From Congeria kusceri (Eukaryota; Mollusca; Bivalvia; Myida; Dreissenidae), in contig CM051028.1 in the NCBI GenBank assembly GCA_027627225.1, forward strand, positions 27,084,912 through 27,148,911: a DNA stretch of 64,000 bases. Direction: 5' to 3'. Under the pieces are notes generated by a model. The model was not told the DNA's origin and made no database searches. It saw only the letters and a program-made list of their open reading frames with translations. This document shows, piece after piece, positions 11,800 to 22,878 of the stretch (positions are counted from its first letter, which is position 1; the number at the start of each line of letters is the position of its first letter). Made by a program: the position numbers and the translations under genes.

Positions 11800-11821
11800 T
11801 CGAGAACTGCTTACTCCATGA
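11800..11821 (-). repeat. Right terminal inverted repeat of pogo-like element
   Basis: Reverse complement of the left end with one mismatch (g for c in the middle). Confidence 0.75.
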
Positions 11822-11969
11822 CATACCTTATATTTAAAGGGACTTGTTTACATATTTTTGTATTTAATGTAGTATGCCATTCATTGTATTAACTTTACAT
11901 ATTTAAGCATCGAAACTAAAAAGCTCAAGATTAATGACGAGAAAACAACAACATAAAAAACGAAAAGAA

Positions 11970-12052
11970 AAAAGTTGCTCCCACCGGGGTTCAAACCTCC
12001 GACCTCTAGATCAAAGGGCAACCGCCTTAACCACTCGGCCATTCCAACCTTT
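11970..12052 (-). repeat. tRNA-derived sequence (Ser/Leu-like pseudo-tRNA or SINE head)
   Basis: The minus strand reads 'aatggccgagtggttaaggc' (A box of a long-variable-arm tRNA) and, about 45 nt later, 'ggtttgaaccccgg' (B box), followed by a T run. The acceptor arms pair at only about four of seven positions and the T stem has a mismatch. I therefore do not call a functional tRNA. Confidence 0.6.
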
Positions 12053-14077
12053 AAATATCGGGATGTATTATATATTTTATTATATGATTGTGTAATTTAT
12101 GTAAGCGATCCACGTGTTGTCCACTGAAAATTATTCCAACGTTAAGTGTTACAAACGCTTTATGATTTTCTAACTTTCCACTGATGATTACTCATTAACA
12201 AAACGGTATTTACAGTATGTCCTTTGTGTTATTTCGCTCCTATATATATGCTATTTTTTCAGTGTGGGAATCTGTGACAAAAAGTTGGAAAATTGTCAGT
12301 TGGCCAATCTGTCAACTGGTCCATTTAAATAAATAAATACACTAAACTAATGAACCCACAATTAAAACAAATTATACTGAAAACAATTTTGCTTTCAGAC
12401 GAATTACCTGCTTCGCAATGGTGGCTCTTGGGCCTCTTTGGATGACAATAAGGTCTTGGACTTGATCACGTTCATCACTGACAAACCGGTTGCATATTAA
12501 TATGGACAGATTCATCTAATTTGAATTTGTCATTTGGACAGATGAAGGTAATCAAATATACATTGGATGTAGTAAGACTTGGTCAGAACATGCAGTTCAC
12601 TTCTGTTGATGTGAGCAAGTTAGTAACACATTGTTTAAGCAGTTTCTGCATAACACCATTACAGAGATCAAGTACTATTCTGCAACTCTGATTTAATAAT
12701 TATTATTATGACTCAGCATGACTCAGCATTTTCTGTGTAATATTGTAACAGTAATGTAAAATTGGAGTGTAAAGTACAAAATTTATTGCATTTCTTTATA
12801 TGACTACAATTATTAATTGAACTACTTTCTTTGATCTAAACTTCTCACATAAAAAATAATAGTAAGTTTAATTTACGTACATTCCAGCTGCCAGTGACAT
12901 ACATGGTCTGCTTTGAACAACACCATTATCATTATTGGGTAGGGTGCAGCATCAAACTTTGGCTAAGGAATTTGACTGAGATAAAGAACAGTGGATAACA
13001 AACATTCTACTAATCATTAATATTATGAAGACTTCTTAAGTAAACATGTGTGATAGGGACTGGGAAGTTCCAATTTATGAAGTTATTTTAATTATTATAA
13101 CCACAAGTTTTAATAACAAGTGTACAATATGGTTTATTAAAAAACAAACAACTTAATGACACACACTGTTTAGTGCTACTTAATTGTTTTACATTTTTCA
13201 TGTTTGTGTGAAGATATGCAAAGGTATTTTTAAAGATGTGATGCAACATATATATGATGCTAACAAATTGCATGTAATTAATATATATAATCTTGACTGA
13301 ACCATAGTTTTCTTTTATTTGCAAAATTAAATGTAAAAATTGTGTGAGGATAACAAAGAAACCATTTCATCAAGGATGCTTTTGGAAGCATAATATTGTC
13401 AAGTACGTGTTGCTGTTTTTTTATATTTCAGTGTGTTTACACTTTTTACTGGAATTGTCTTTGATTTTGTTTTAATTTCCAGTTCGAATAAGATTTCCAT
13501 GTGGTTTATATGTTTTAAAATATTTAGTTGTATCTAAATTAAGGTCATTGAAATGTGGAAATTTCAATTTGATACTAAATGTCTAATACCAGTATTGCTG
13601 AATTATTAACTTTTTTAATTTTGTTGCACGCGTTTTATTGCATGTATGATGGTGGATGATGATAATATTCATAAATAACTTACATATTGATAGAAAGCAT
13701 TTGTAACTGTTTTCAGTGGCAATTCACTTTACAATAAATGATTGCATTTCTTAGCTTTTTCTTGGTTACTGTCACATCACTGGTATGTTGTTAGTGACTT
13801 TTTATACAAACCTATAAGATTTCAATGTGACATGTCCTTTAATGTTTTTAGCTATAAACTCGTAACTGATTTAAATATTAATAAAAAATGAAGACATTGA
13901 AAGATCATATAAACCTTTGTTTGCATAAATAGTGTATACATTCCCTTGATGATTTTCTATTGCTTCTGTTATATTTATCCCAGCTTTTGGGATTGTTTTA
14001 TTATAATTTGGTTCTCAAACGTAGTAAATGTTTTGAGAAGATATAATTAGATGTAGTTATTAAAAATGAAGATGTGT
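12053..14077. other. AT-rich stretch, no gene recognised
   Basis: No frame resembles a known protein and no repeat with clear edges was found. A short segment at 12400-12490 ('ttttgctttcag' followed by an open frame with 'NYLLRNGGSW') could be a decayed exon, but nothing joins it. Confidence 0.5.
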
Positions 14078-14175
14078 ACACTTTCTTGAATGTTGTTGCA
14101 AATTGCACATCCTTTTGAAATTAAGCACACTTTCTTGAATGTTGTTGCAAATTGCACATCCTTTTGAAATTAAGC
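14078..14175. repeat. Tandem duplication, 49-bp unit
   Basis: Two adjacent copies of a segment starting 'cactttcttgaatgttgttg' and ending 'gaaattaagca'. Confidence 0.95.
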
Positions 14176-14208
14176 ATTAAAATAAACAAGTGTGGTTATC
14201 AATTCCAA

Positions 14209-14790
14209 AGATATTGACAACATCGTTGAAAAGATATCGGACCAATGTAGGCTTGCTAGCTGGAACGATATTGGCCCGATGTCTATCCGATATACGTCCG
14301 ATAAACAATGCTCCGATATCTATCCGATCAAATGCCGATGAGCAAAACATTGAGCGGATAGATATCGCTCACGAAATCTGTCCGATATTGTTGAAAACAT
14401 ATCTAATAGATATCGGACCAACGTAAGCTTGCTAGCTGGAACGATATTGGCCCGATGTCTATCCGATATACGTCCGATAAACAATGCTCCGATATCTATC
14501 CGATCAAATGCCGATGGGCAAAACGTTGATCGGATAGATATCGCTCAGGATATCTATCCGAGATTGTTGAAAACATATCTTATATATATCGGACCAATGT
14601 AGGCTTGCTAGCTGGAACGATATTGGCCCGATGTCTATCCGATATACGTCCGATAAACAATGCTCCGATATCTATCCGATCAAAGGGCGATGGGAAAAAC
14701 GTTGATCGGATAGATATCGCTAACGATATCTATCCGATATTCACAACATCTCGGATAGATATCGGACCAATGTAGGCTTGCTGGCTGGGT
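14209..14790. repeat. 176-bp satellite rich in GATATC/ATCCGATAT words
   Basis: The landmark 'gatatcggaccaatgtaggc' (with variants) occurs at 14233, 14409, 14585 and 14758, so three full units and a partial one. Each unit is packed with near-palindromic 'tatccgatat' and 'gatatcgg' words, and 'ggcccgatgtctatccgata' recurs. The last partial unit ends at 'ggctgggtacc'. Confidence 0.92.
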
Positions 14791-14829
14791 ACCAAGTCTT
14801 TGATAAAGTGTCTGCTTACAGGAAAAGTT

Positions 14830-15045
14830 AAAGCGACATTATAGTCGGTATGCCAAATGCCAAATAGTGACCTGACCCCAAAAAATAGTACGCACAAAAT
14901 GTTTTTGCATAAAATGGTTCTTTGACATGTCCCTTCTAAGAAACCAAATGATGCAACTTTGTGATCATCGAGCATTTTGACATATTCAAGATGGCTTCCA
15001 AGATGGCTGCTAAGATGGCGGCCGAAATTTTAAAATCGACATCTG
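14830..15045 (+). repeat. Dispersed repeat, copy in plus orientation
   Basis: Shares an ordered series of words with the reverse complement of 18815-18990: 'gcataaaatg', 'acatgtccct', 'gatgcaactttgt', 'gagcattttga' and the 'aagatggc' run at the end. It is a member of an interspersed family; no coding capacity is seen. Confidence 0.75.
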
Positions 15046-17575
15046 TCCTTTAAATGACATGAAAACAGGAGAAAACAAAATCAGTTTGAGCATATGCATT
15101 GTGTTTGTTGTTTGCAACACCATAAAAAACATTTTCTTCAAACATTTTAAGCAAAACACCAGTTGAAAAATAACAAATGGCCGACACAGTAGCTTCCAAA
15201 AGTTATTATTTATCAAATAAAATATATTTGTAAACTGTTTATAGAATTTGAGTACACAATAAGTGTTCGTATGGTATTTATAAATATTAGAATGAAAGTA
15301 ATAACACGAGTTCATGTGATATCAATATTTAGCTCTTTGAATGGCAGTGTTTGTAAAAACATTAAATTCATGATTATCTCCCTAAGTAGTTATTTTGTAA
15401 TAAATTTTCAATAGTTATGTTTTGCAGAGTATGTCTTTCCTGCATTATAACAACTATAACATGACAATTCTTGGCATATTGTGAAGGCAAGTACCAATTA
15501 CTATTTTATCTGCACCTAGAAATGATTAAAGGTGCTAACTCTGGAGGTATGTTGTTACTTTAAAGTAATGGCGCTGGCGTCAACACATACAAGTGACTTC
15601 AAAGATTTCATATCACAAATTCAGTCGGAAGAACTGGAAAATCACATGTAGCAATACTTGATCGATGTATCATCCTCCGGTCGGTGTATATTCTGACCTC
15701 CAAATGGTACTGTACAAAAAGTCATGAACAACTACTGGCGGAATGTCTTTGACCAATATTACCAATACAACATTAAGAGTAGCAAATGAACACACTATAG
15801 GAAGTCAGAAGACTGCAATCAATCAAAAACTGAATCCTACGACACCACTACCGTCTCAACATACTGTCCTGACAAACACAGCCATCAGTGTCCACCTGAA
15901 AAATATGTTTTTGATCATTACAAAGACAGACTCATGGGGTTACCCATTTCCCTTAGCCACATTTTGATAATCACTAGTTTTTCCTGGTAGCTATATTTCG
16001 GTATGTTTTGAAGGGCTCCTAGTTTGTTCCGGTGTTGTAAAATGCATATAGTATTCCTAATTTTAAGCGGCTGTGGTATATGGTATTTATTATCTTGTGT
16101 TCTCCATTCTATGTGTGCAAAATTGAAATTAGGTCAGGATACAAAAAAAATAACAAATCATCATTACCCAGTTGCATAAAATCAGTGAATTTTATGTGAA
16201 TATAAGAATTTTAAAACAGGAAAGAAGTCTCAGTATCAAGAGATCTACAAGAATACTGTGAGGACAGTTCACTTAAAAGATATTTTCTTGTGGTTGAAGG
16301 CCTATAATGAAAGTTACATATAGTAAAATACATAACGATTGTCATGGTTATTTTTTACAAAGCCTGTGGACCTTCTGTTTGATGTTTTTGTTTGTATTGT
16401 GCACGTTTGAATATAGTTTTGATTAATACACTAAAAGTCTTATATTAACTCACCTGCTTGATTAATTGTCGCATATGATATTTTGACATACCATTGCTTA
16501 TCAGCCAAGGATATTAGTAGAATTGATACTTGCCAAATAAATTATATGAAGTGGGGAAGTCATATATATATTTCAAAACTAGAATTCTGAATACAACGGT
16601 GAAATGAATTCTCCTGAACCTCTCCAATTACGTTTTTTTGTCAATAGTTACTTGTAAAAAGAAATTAACATCTTACAATCTCTAAAATTGTTAAACGTAT
16701 TCAACTGTCAACCTGTTAATGAACATTACATTGAAATACCATACCAACGTGCAGAAGATGCAAAATTGCCACAGAAAGAACAGCGGCATCGGTAAAACTA
16801 AAACAATTCAACACTTGGTTACATATAAATATCTATGACAAAAATGCTGTTTGAAAATATAATCAAAATGACATAACCCGGTGAAAACTCATCAACAATC
16901 TTGCAATATGTTAATTTCCTCTTTGTATGAAAGCCACGAACAGTTGTCATTGAATTACTACCAGTAGTTGCACTGCATATTAGGGACACAGAATAATCAA
17001 AGGCCAATAGCACATAGAGGCAAAATATAACAGTGTGCTCATTTTCTTCTTTTCTTCTGGTACGCTCACCAGGTATTGTATTGAAATCTAGCAATTTGTT
17101 TTTTAGAAATAGCTCTGTCCAGGATAATGCACTAACTCGCTTGATTTACGGTGACTTTAGAGCAGTCCTGATATATACTGGCTGCTATGTTTATTGTGTA
17201 CGAAATATGTATTTGCAGAAGAACACAAGGGGACATTTATTTAAAAAATGCCTTTGCATAAACTGAGGTCTGATGGCATCTCAGGCAAACATGCAGTCTC
17301 ATTATTCCGACATACATCTGCCTAAACTGCATGCTGGTGTTTGCTGTATGCTAAAAACGATGACAGAAACACGGAACCAGTTACTTAATGATTCGCGTTC
17401 CTTGCAATAAAAACGATTTTCAGCTTTTAATAAATAAATACAAATATAACATGATTCATGAATAAATTCCTAGTTTTTACATTTGACTTCCTAGTTTTAT
17501 ACTAGTTTTCTATTATTTTAACTACTAGGTTTTGTACAGACTGTTGAAAAGCCTGTGATATTCAGACATGCATTT
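15046..17575. other. AT-rich stretch, no gene recognised
   Basis: Contains only short frames without recognisable motifs, and no tandem repeat. Confidence 0.55.
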
Positions 17576-17737
17576 GAAGGAAAGCATTTGACCCAGCTCC
17601 ACCTAACATAGATCCTATCAGCTTTATACGGATCAAGAATCCAATGTCAAAGATTGAAGGACAGCATTTGACCCAGCTCCACCTAACATAGATCCTATCA
17701 GCTTTAGACGGATCAAGAATCCAATGTCAAAGATTTT
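17576..17737. repeat. Tandem duplication, 80-bp unit
   Basis: Two copies beginning 'gaaggaaagcatttgacc' and 'gaaggacagcatttgacc', each running to 'aatgtcaaagatt'; they differ at only a few positions. Confidence 0.95.
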
Positions 17738-18027
17738 CATCCCAACAACAAATCTTGATGACAAATCCCCTGCCCCAATTTTGTCATGCAGCTTATCTGC
17801 CTACGGTTATTCATCAGAGCAACCATGTGTAATTTTGCGTTGTGTTTGTAACTTGGCTCGCCACAATATTTTGCAACTGTAAAAACAGGTTGACAAAAAA
17901 GCAAGTCAACAATTAAGCGATGATGATAGTTCTAGTGATACTGAATGCGAAAACGAAAATTTAATTGGTTATCATGGTTTTGTAAGATTTTGTTGCGTAT
18001 TTCTTGCATATCCATATTTAAATAATT

Positions 18028-18370
18028 ATGCCCCCGTCGAAGGTGACGGGTGTATTGGTTTGTTAATGTAGGTCGGTCTGTCAGGTATTTATGCTCTATA
18101 AGTCCGTCAGTTTTCAACTGATCATCACCAAAGTTCATAAAATTGTTTCTGGACATAGTTGTGGCCCTTGAACTATCTAATGCTATGAACATGTTTTAGG
18201 TTGCAATATTTTATCCCAGTTCGATGATTAACCCAATCACCCCCAGGACCTTGATTTATATAAAATTGGATTCTATTAGCAGTTTACACCATCTGTATCC
18301 AACTTGATATTTAAACCTAGAGGGGACAAACTCTTTTACAAACAGCTCTTGTTCAATTACAAAACATTTA
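18028..18370 (+). repeat. Interspersed repeat starting 'gcccccgtcgaaggtgacggg'
   Basis: Begins with 'gcccccgtcgaagg' followed by a 'ggtcggtctgtcagg' segment, a pattern I know from many bivalve intergenic regions. Noncoding. The right edge is approximate. Confidence 0.6.
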
Positions 18371-18596
18371 AACATATTTTACATAACTATTAATAATATT
18401 GTGGCAAAAATGGTGTATTTAAAATGATCAAACCACCTAAACACCACTTTACTGATTTGGCGGCCATTTTGTCGGCCAATTAAAAAAATAAATCCTTTAT
18501 ATAAAAATCAGTTGCATGTTTGTCAATACATTTTCTAACAACACATGCATTACATACATTCAGAAAATTGTAGTTACGCTACATATTAGTTTAAAC

Positions 18597-18787
18597 CTAT
18601 GTATTTAAGCTAAATTGCATCCAAAGCCTTAAGCTTACTGAGACACTCTCGAGTCCGTTTCCTTGGAAGAACCAGTACTTGACGTCTTTGGGGGATATCT
18701 TGAGTACGCTCCCAGAGTGGGGATCGAACCCGGGACATCCCGGTCGCTAGGCGGACACCATATCTACTACGCCACCGCGACCTCGCT
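18597..18787 (-). repeat. tRNA-derived SINE, family A
   Basis: The minus strand has an A-box-like 'gtggcgtagtagatatgg', a B box 'gggttcgatcccc', then a body with 'aagtactggttcttcc' and 'ggaaacggactcgagag'. The body matches the plus strand at 47700-47815 almost base for base, so the two are copies of one family. Confidence 0.8.
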
Positions 18788-18814
18788 ACGCTACATATTG
18801 AAAGATATATGCCA

Positions 18815-18990
18815 ATTTTAAATTAGTGGCGGCCTTCTTGGTGGCCATCTTGGTGGCCAAATTGAATATTTCAAAATGCTCAATGATGACAAAGTTGCAT
18901 CATACAGTTTCTAAGTAGGGACATGGTATGGAATCATTTTATGCAAAAACAATTTTGCGCACTACCGTTTTGGGTTTATCGACCGTCATA
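18815..18990 (-). repeat. Dispersed repeat, inverted copy of 14830-15045
   Basis: Reverse-complement similarity to 14830-15045 through the words 'tcaaaatgctc', 'acaaagttgcatcat', 'agggacatg' and 'attttatgc'. A 'ggcggccttcttggtggcc' block stands at one end. Confidence 0.75.
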
Positions 18991-19559
18991 CTGACCATTA
19001 ATAATAACTGAGCCTTGAAGTGTGCATGTAGGATCTTTTATATCAACTATTATGAAATTAAACAGGTGACATTGACAATATAACTGGAAAGCAGACAAAA
19101 AAACATAATCATGTCGAAGAAAACGCAAAAATAAAAAAATCAACCGATACGAGTGTCGACTTTTGCATCGTTTATTAGTGTTGTGTAACGTAAAATAACT
19201 GTTGAGTCAATGTATATACATGTATTGGACTTTCCGGCTTACAGCCGAAAAATTACTGCAAAGTAACTAATTACGCGTTTAAACAACAATGGTTTGTATT
19301 CACATTTCTTACATTTTAAATCGAAGTATATGGTATTTAACTTTATCGGGTTGTTTAGTTTGTGTCACTATGTCAAGTGTAAGATCGTACATACACTCTT
19401 ACTATTTATTATTTAGAAAAAAAATGTGCCAGTACAAGAACATAGTAGATTTATAGGTCGTTTAGTCAATTATAAATTAGAAGTCGTGAAAAACAGCAAA
19501 TATTTGGAATTTGTATCACCTGGAATTTAAGTTTGGGAATATTTACAATGACAAAAAAG

Positions 19560-19745
19560 AAGACTGTGTACAATTGGTATTAAACATAACCTTTTATAAC
19601 ACAATATGGATTTGTATTCAAACTTTTAATTAAATAAGAGGAAAAGAATAAATCAAGTCTGTGTACACTTGGTATTAAAATTAACTCCCTTTTTAAACAC
19701 AATATGGATTTGTATTTAAACTTTAAATTAAATAGGAGAAAATCA
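19560..19745. repeat. Tandem duplication, ~96-bp unit
   Basis: 'gtgtacaattggtatt' at 19566 and 'gtgtacacttggtatt' at 19662 begin two diverged copies, both running through 'acaatatggatttgtatt' to 'aattaaata'. Confidence 0.85.
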
Positions 19746-19962
19746 TAAATACAAACGACACAAAAACATACTCACGTAAGTCGAAATTTGTTTCTAAAAT
19801 GCAATAGGTGCTACGCCACAACTCACTTTTATAACGAACAACCATATATCCTACACAGATTTAAAAGTTTGAAAAGATAAACTATGTATGAATAAAAATC
19901 AAACAACATAATTATTATGTTAATACATCATTAGTGATAGTATTTATTATATTATTATTATA

Positions 19963-20030
19963 GTAAGTAGTAGTAGTAGTAGTAGTAGCAGTAGTAATAA
20001 TAGTAGTATTAGTAGTAGTAGTAGTAGTGT
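19963..20030. repeat. Imperfect (TAG)n microsatellite
   Basis: TAG repeats with CAG, TAA and ATT interruptions, directly before the TG-rich tract. Confidence 0.9.
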
Positions 20031-20775
20031 ACGTGTGAGCGGGGGTTGTGCGTGTGTGAGAGTGTGTGTGCGTGCGTGTGCTCGTTTGTGTGTGCGTGCG
20101 TTCATGTGTGTGTGTTGGTGTGTGCGTGCTTGCATGCGTACCGTACGTATCTGCGAGCCCGTGTGCTTGCGTGTGTTTGGGTGCGCACGTAACTAAGAGT
20201 GAGTGGTTGTGCGTAAGACTGTATATACGTGTGCATGTTAGTGTGTACGCAAATGTATATAAAGCATATGCGCTTTGTCCGCATGTCTACAAATATCGAT
20301 TTAATGCGTGCGTAAATACACGCGTGTGAATGAGTATGAGTACAAAGGTGAGATTTCGCATGCGAAAAAACCGCGTATACTGTAGAAAGCGTGTGTGATT
20401 GCGCGTGTAAGTACGCACATAATTAGAAGGTGTGTGTGAATGTGCGCATATGTACGAATATAACGAATAATGCGCGTGTGTTTATGCGCGTGCAAACGTA
20501 TGCACGCAAAAACGTAGATAGCGTGTGAGATTATATACGTGTATACGTATAAAAGTAGAATGTGATTATACGCTTTGTTACGCATACAAATAGAAAGCGT
20601 GCGTGATAATACGCATGTATACGTATATAACTCGAAAGCTTGTGTGCTTTTACTCGTGTATACGCATATCAGTAAAATGTTTATGACCGCGAATGTGAGT
20701 GCTAGCACGCGTGTGTACGCATCTGATAAGAGTGCGTGTGTGATTATGCACGTTGTATACACTTTTAAAAAGTAA
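20031..20775. repeat. ~740-bp TG/CG/TACG alternating purine-pyrimidine tract
   Basis: Starts as near-pure TG/CG alternation ('gtgtgtgtgcgtgcgtgtg') and grades into degenerate repeats such as 'agaaagcgtgtgtgatt' and 'acgcgtgtatacgtat'. Purine-pyrimidine alternation and CpG density are far above the surroundings. Open frames in it are composition artefacts. The tract has the composition expected of Z-DNA-prone sequence. Confidence 0.85.
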
Positions 20776-21279
20776 GTATACGCATGTAAACAAAGAAATA
20801 GTTAAAAGACCAACACATATTAAACACATGTACTCAGTTAAGTACATAAACTTAAAATAATGTACATTTTAACAAATTTAATGAAATACAAAAGAAGAAA
20901 ATAAAGACTGAAATGGTGAAGTAGAACAAAGTAATTGTCCTCCACGTAAAGTAAATAACAATATTAACCGACAAAAGAGACAAAACCCACAAACTTCTAT
21001 GAAATGTCTGAAGACTGTATGAAATGTCTGCAAAAATGTTTAGAAGCGTGTCTAAAACCCTTTTATACAGTGAAAACATACGCTACTCAGTTGGTTTATG
21101 AGGACTGAAGGTTAATCAAATAATAAGGAAAAAAACTACATAAACTGTCACTCTAAGAACTGAATAAACTGTCACTCTCGTGAGTTCACAATGGAGTGAT
21201 TCTGAGCTATCGACGCCGGCTTGTGCTGGAAGAAGCCCTGTCAGCGTAAGACTGCGGTGCGCCTTTCTTCGGCCACGGC
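20776..21279. other. No gene recognised
   Basis: AT-rich. If the adjacent LINE continued to ORF2 it would lie here on the minus strand, but no endonuclease or reverse-transcriptase motif is visible. Confidence 0.5.
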
Positions 21280-22099
21280 TTATTGGGCCACGTTCTGATA
21301 CTGTTCATAGCCAATTCTCTCCGATCGTTTTCTGGCTCTAAATCGTGCATACAGTTTCCCCTTGAAAAACCAAGCACGTTCAACCAACTCAGGTTCTTTC
21401 AGCCTCACAGACGCCATGTCTTCTGCGTTCTTTTTTGTAAGGTCTTCATTCACGTAAATGCCAGATCCTTTTAGAAGTTTTGCGTTTTTCATCACATCGA
21501 ATTTGATTTGGCGCCCTACGAACTTGACGATGACCGGTATAGCCTTCTCTCTGCTATATTTTCCCAGTCGATGGGCGACATCTATGTCTTCTTTTTATAC
21601 CCGTAAACCAAGTTTGGTGCTCAAAAGAGACGCTACTTGTTCAGTGAACGCTGTAGAGGACTGGATCTCAGTGTCACCTGGCAGACCTGTGATACGCAAA
21701 TATATTCCTGCGGCTGTATTGCTCAAGCTCGTTAAAGCATTCTGCGTTCGAGTGTTCCGATTCACACAACTTTTTATTCAGAGCTTCGATTTCCTTGTTT
21801 TTGCTATCGAGTTGATTACGCATCGATTCAATCTCCTTAGCCTGATCGAACAAGCTGCCTTCCATAATTTCTATTCTCTTAACTACAGAACCCAGCAGCT
21901 TATCTTTCAATTCATCTACTGTTTCTCTAATTATTGTTCGGATTACGGATGTATCGTCTTTTGTTAGTACAGTGGAAAGTTTAAGACTGATTTCATCAAG
22001 CCGTTTTTCTATAGACAGCGGTGTTGCATCTTCAACAGTGCGTTTTTCGTTTTGCTGATTTATGATGGCGGGTATCGTTTTCTGTTTAGGACAGTCCAT
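21280..22099 (-). pseudogene. LINE-type ORF1 protein, broken
   Basis: From the ATG at 22099: an N-terminal region, a long coiled coil ('IESMRNQLDSKNKEIEALNK'), then 'FNELEQYSRRN', the hallmark entry to the RRM-like domain of L1-type ORF1 proteins. A one-base shift follows near 21710 (the next frame reads 'LRITGLPGDTEIQ') and a TAA lies near 21600. After it comes 'DIDVAHRLGKYSREKAIPVI', 'VKFVGRQIKFDVM' and 'LKGSGIYVNEDLTKKNAE', the conserved C-terminal part. Such proteins bind element RNA. ORF2 is absent, so this is a dead fragment. Confidence 0.8.
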
Positions 22100-22778
22100 T
22101 TTTTTTTTTTCCTCTTAGGAGCTTTTTTCGTGTTCTGCCCCTTTAAAGTTTCAAACACAGGTGTCCATGAAGCTAGTGTCCGTTAGATCATTCGCTGTAG
22201 ACGAGTGTTGATGTTTATTCATGATTCTTTACAATAACAGGGTGATAGCCCACATGAAGCAATTAGGATAATACCTAATCGTATTAAACGCCGGCTTTTT
22301 GCTAGCTATTTACACAATAAACACTTACAGCGTGACGAATATGACTGAATCTAAATCGTTATATGCGTCTATTTTGCTTTCTCCCAACTTGTTCACACCC
22401 TCCCATCAATGCAAAGAACAAAGTTGGAGAAAAAAGCTTTTCAAGATCACATACGTCTTTTTACTTTGCAGTAATAACATGTGTTCTGCCAGTAGACTTT
22501 CAAATACACCATTATCCACTCAGAGTATGTCACATCCTTTCACACACGTCTGATAAACCAAAAAAAAGTATACATGTTAAAACGTTTTGTTTACTCGCAA
22601 ACTGGAAACGGAAACAATACATAATTTGACACATAATAATTGGTAAATAACAATATATTCATTAAAACTATTATGGATAATAAACTAAAACTAATAGTAA
22701 GAATACTGATCTCTTACCATGAAACAATTAATCGTTGGTAATAATTTTTTTTTTTTAAACCTATTATTACAAACTTAC
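22100..22778. other. No gene recognised
   Basis: AT-rich, with only short frames without motifs. The region would be the start of the intron after the PHD-like exon at 22779-22878. Confidence 0.45.
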
Positions 22779-22878
22779 CAGTTCCACACGTCCTATGAGT
22801 CCATCTATTGCAGCCGTCGCACATAATGGCCTGCTGGGTCTGTCGCATAACCCGTGTGCAAAATACACACAAAGCCAT
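22779..22878 (-). CDS. First coding exon of an unidentified PHD-like zinc-finger protein
   Basis: From the ATG at 22878 the frame reads 'MALCVFCTRVMRQTQQ' then 'CDGCNRWTHRTCGTG' and ends at a good donor (gtaagt). C-x2-C, C-x2-C-x3-H-x2-C is a PHD/treble-clef half-finger. It resembles the N-terminal finger of uncharacterised, transposon-derived proteins common in molluscs and lancelets. No following exon was identified on the minus strand. Two TGACGTCA-like words lie 400-570 bp upstream. Confidence 0.5.

Larger units (their letters stand above)
9260..11821 (+). mobile_element. Pogo-like (Tc1/mariner superfamily) DNA transposon
   Basis: About 2.56 kb bounded by inverted ends: 'catggagtaaccagttctcg' at 9261 and its reverse complement with one mismatch ending at 11820. 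A transposase gene lies between them. A second, internal 17-bp inverted pair (9288-9304 and 11595-11611) is perfect. A clean TA duplication, expected for this superfamily, is not evident at the two edges, so the exact termini are uncertain. Confidence 0.75.

Noticed and set aside
11970..12052. Functional tRNA-Ser/Leu gene
   Set aside because: The acceptor stem pairs at only about four of seven positions and the T stem has a mismatch; more likely a SINE head or pseudo-tRNA.
20066..20775. Several open frames on both strands
   Set aside because: Products of the alternating TG/CG composition, without stop-rich context; both strands are open at once.
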